From positions 1 through 64,000 of the forward strand of contig JACDOA010000005.1 in assembly GCA_017656335.1 (NCBI GenBank): a DNA stretch of 64,000 nt. Reading direction: 5' to 3'. The notes beneath the pieces are model-generated. The model was given only the letters and a program-made list of their open reading frames with translations. It ran no database searches and was not told the origin of the DNA. Position 1 is the stretch's first letter. Every line of letters begins with the position of its first letter. The DNA comes from Thermosipho sp. (in: thermotogales) (GTDB lineage: Bacteria > Thermotogota > Thermotogae > Thermotogales > Fervidobacteriaceae). The position numbers and the translations under genes are program-made. Shown here piece after piece: positions 62,917 through 64,000 of this stretch.

Positions 62917-63999
62917 TTAAGAATCTGAATTAGTAGATGCAAGATACAATGCAATCCACAAAATTGGCAAAAATGCAGAATAACCGAAGAAAGATATTGA
63001 AATTGAATAAGAAAACATTGCTTTTGATAGTTCATTACTTTTTCTGGTTTTGATATATAATTTATATAAAAATATTAAGTAAAATGAGAATGTAATTAAT
63101 CCACCTTCTGATAAAATAGTTATAAAAAAACTTTTAGGATCGTAAGGTAAATCAAACCTTATAACATATTTCATTTCTCCAGATACATTAAATCCGAATA
63201 AAGATGTGTAATATTTGTGAAATTTGATAGGGAATTGACCAATTCCAATTCCAAAAATAGGATTCTTTGAAAAAAGATATAAACCAGTATAAGGAACAGA
63301 AAATCTCGTAAATACAGATCCATCGTATTTGGGATTTATGCCATAGTAAAATAAATTATAAATCCTATTTACCATCCAATTTATATAAGGATTTGTTTGA
63401 AGCGGAATATATATTGCTAATAAAATAATTAAAAAAATAATGAGATAATTTATATATTTTTTGTAATATTTTAATTTGCGTCTATAAAAAAGTGTATAAA
63501 TTATGATAGAAATTAGCAATATTAGGAAAGCAGATAGTGAAAGAGTAAAAAAAAGTAAAAGTGATAAGAATATTATCAGTAAATTTTTATGTTTAAATTT
63601 TTTAGTATCAAAGATTACAAAAATAAGAGAAAAAACTAAATATCTTCCGGCCCATGATGGCTCAAAATCTAATAGTATAATTCGAAAACCTCCAGGGGCA
63701 CCACTTGATATAATTTCTTTTATTATAAATCCAAGTCTGAAAAAAGAATTTTTAGTGAGTATATATAAAAGCTGAAAGAATCCTACTATAATATTTATAT
63801 AAATAGACCAGTATATTGCTTTTTTTACTAATTCTACTTTGTTTATATTTCTTAAAGTTGAATAAATAACAAATCCGACTATATATGAAAATAGTCGTTC
63901 AATAGAAAAACGGTTTAATATTGCAAAGGAATAAATAAAAGTTAAAAAAATAAAAGTAAAGAAGTATTTATCGAATTTTAAAGTATTTTTTTCAACAAT
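62917..63999 (-). CDS. O-antigen polymerase/ligase (Wzy-like), 5' end outside window
   Basis: The frame is open from 62917 through the window edge (about 361 codons, no stop), much longer than the 200-aa track entry; the missing start lies beyond 64000. It is strongly hydrophobic with about nine helices. A periplasmic loop contains SGAPGGFRIILLDFEPSWAG, and the Wzy_C-type motif region FGIGIGQFPIKFHKYYTSL is preceded by RFSVPYTGLYLFSKNPI. It polymerises or ligates repeat units exported by the flippase. Spacing to the fusion gene is 154 bp. Confidence 0.82.
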   Translation of the reverse strand: MVEKNTLKFDKYFFTFIFLTFIYSFAILNRFSIERLFSYIVGFVIYSTLRNINKVELVKKAIYWSIYINIIVGFFQLLYILTKNSFFRLGFIIKEIISSGAPGGFRIILLDFEPSWAGRYLVFSLIFVIFDTKKFKHKNLLIIFLSLLLFFTLSLSAFLILLISIIIYTLFYRRKLKYYKKYINYLIIFLIILLAIYIPLQTNPYINWMVNRIYNLFYYGINPKYDGSVFTRFSVPYTGLYLFSKNPIFGIGIGQFPIKFHKYYTSLFGFNVSGEMKYVIRFDLPYDPKSFFITILSEGGLITFSFYLIFLYKLYIKTRKSNELSKAMFSYSISISFFGYSAFLPILWIALYLASTNSDS

Positions 64000-64000
64000 T

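Overview
This is a very AT-rich bacterial segment (roughly 30% GC by eye). Genes sit close together, have strong GGAGG-type ribosome binding sites and use some GTG/TTG starts. The AT-rich composition, several DUF234-type archaeal-style ATPases, HerA traces and a rhamnose-type surface polysaccharide locus would fit an anaerobic thermophile such as a Thermotogales member (Thermosipho-like). That assignment is an inference and cannot be proved from the sequence alone.

Layout. (1) 0-5 kb: the end of a methyltransferase gene, a CadC-type ArsR regulator with its P1B metal ATPase and two operators, a second methyltransferase, and two decayed genes. (2) 5-9.6 kb: a probable zinc metallopeptidase, stacked insertion-sequence remnants (IS3, IS256, IS21), a DUF234 ATPase with a clear promoter and palindrome, and chimeric gene debris. 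(3) 9.7-47.7 kb: a dense defence island, almost all on the minus strand. It holds RloA/RloB (AbiL-like) plus a HEPN protein, a second DUF234 ATPase, an ABC exporter, an IS3 element, an Orc/Cdc6-like ATPase bracketed by periodic repeat arrays, a Gabija operon with an extra upstream gene, a HEPN protein, a type 1 defence reverse transcriptase (RT-nitrilase), a HEPN protein next to an SMC plus metallophosphoesterase operon, a HigBA-SecB toxin-antitoxin-chaperone operon, Kiwa (KwaA/KwaB) with a HerA tail fragment, and a dGTPase plus SIR2 operon. (4) 48.4-64 kb: a surface-polysaccharide locus with flippases, an FrhB-like iron-sulfur protein, pyruvyl transferase, glycosyltransferases, the complete dTDP-L-rhamnose pathway, a cytidylyltransferase-oxidoreductase fusion and an O-antigen polymerase that runs off the window. 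It is interrupted by IS3 and IS110 elements.

The known defence systems explain much of the island. The best candidates for something not yet described are: the metallophosphoesterase / 68-aa protein / Rad50-like SMC operon with a HEPN gene downstream; the third gene of the Gabija operon; the HEPN third gene after RloAB; the dGTPase-SIR2 pair; a wobble-paired hairpin in the leader of the reverse transcriptase; and the 9-10 bp periodic arrays around the Orc-like ATPase.

A recurring oddity is that at least five otherwise intact reading frames are broken by one missing A in an A-run (SIR2/AbiH-like remnant, higB, a small membrane protein, dgt, a glycosyltransferase). This could be decay, slippage-based expression or homopolymer sequencing error, and it affects how many systems here are live.
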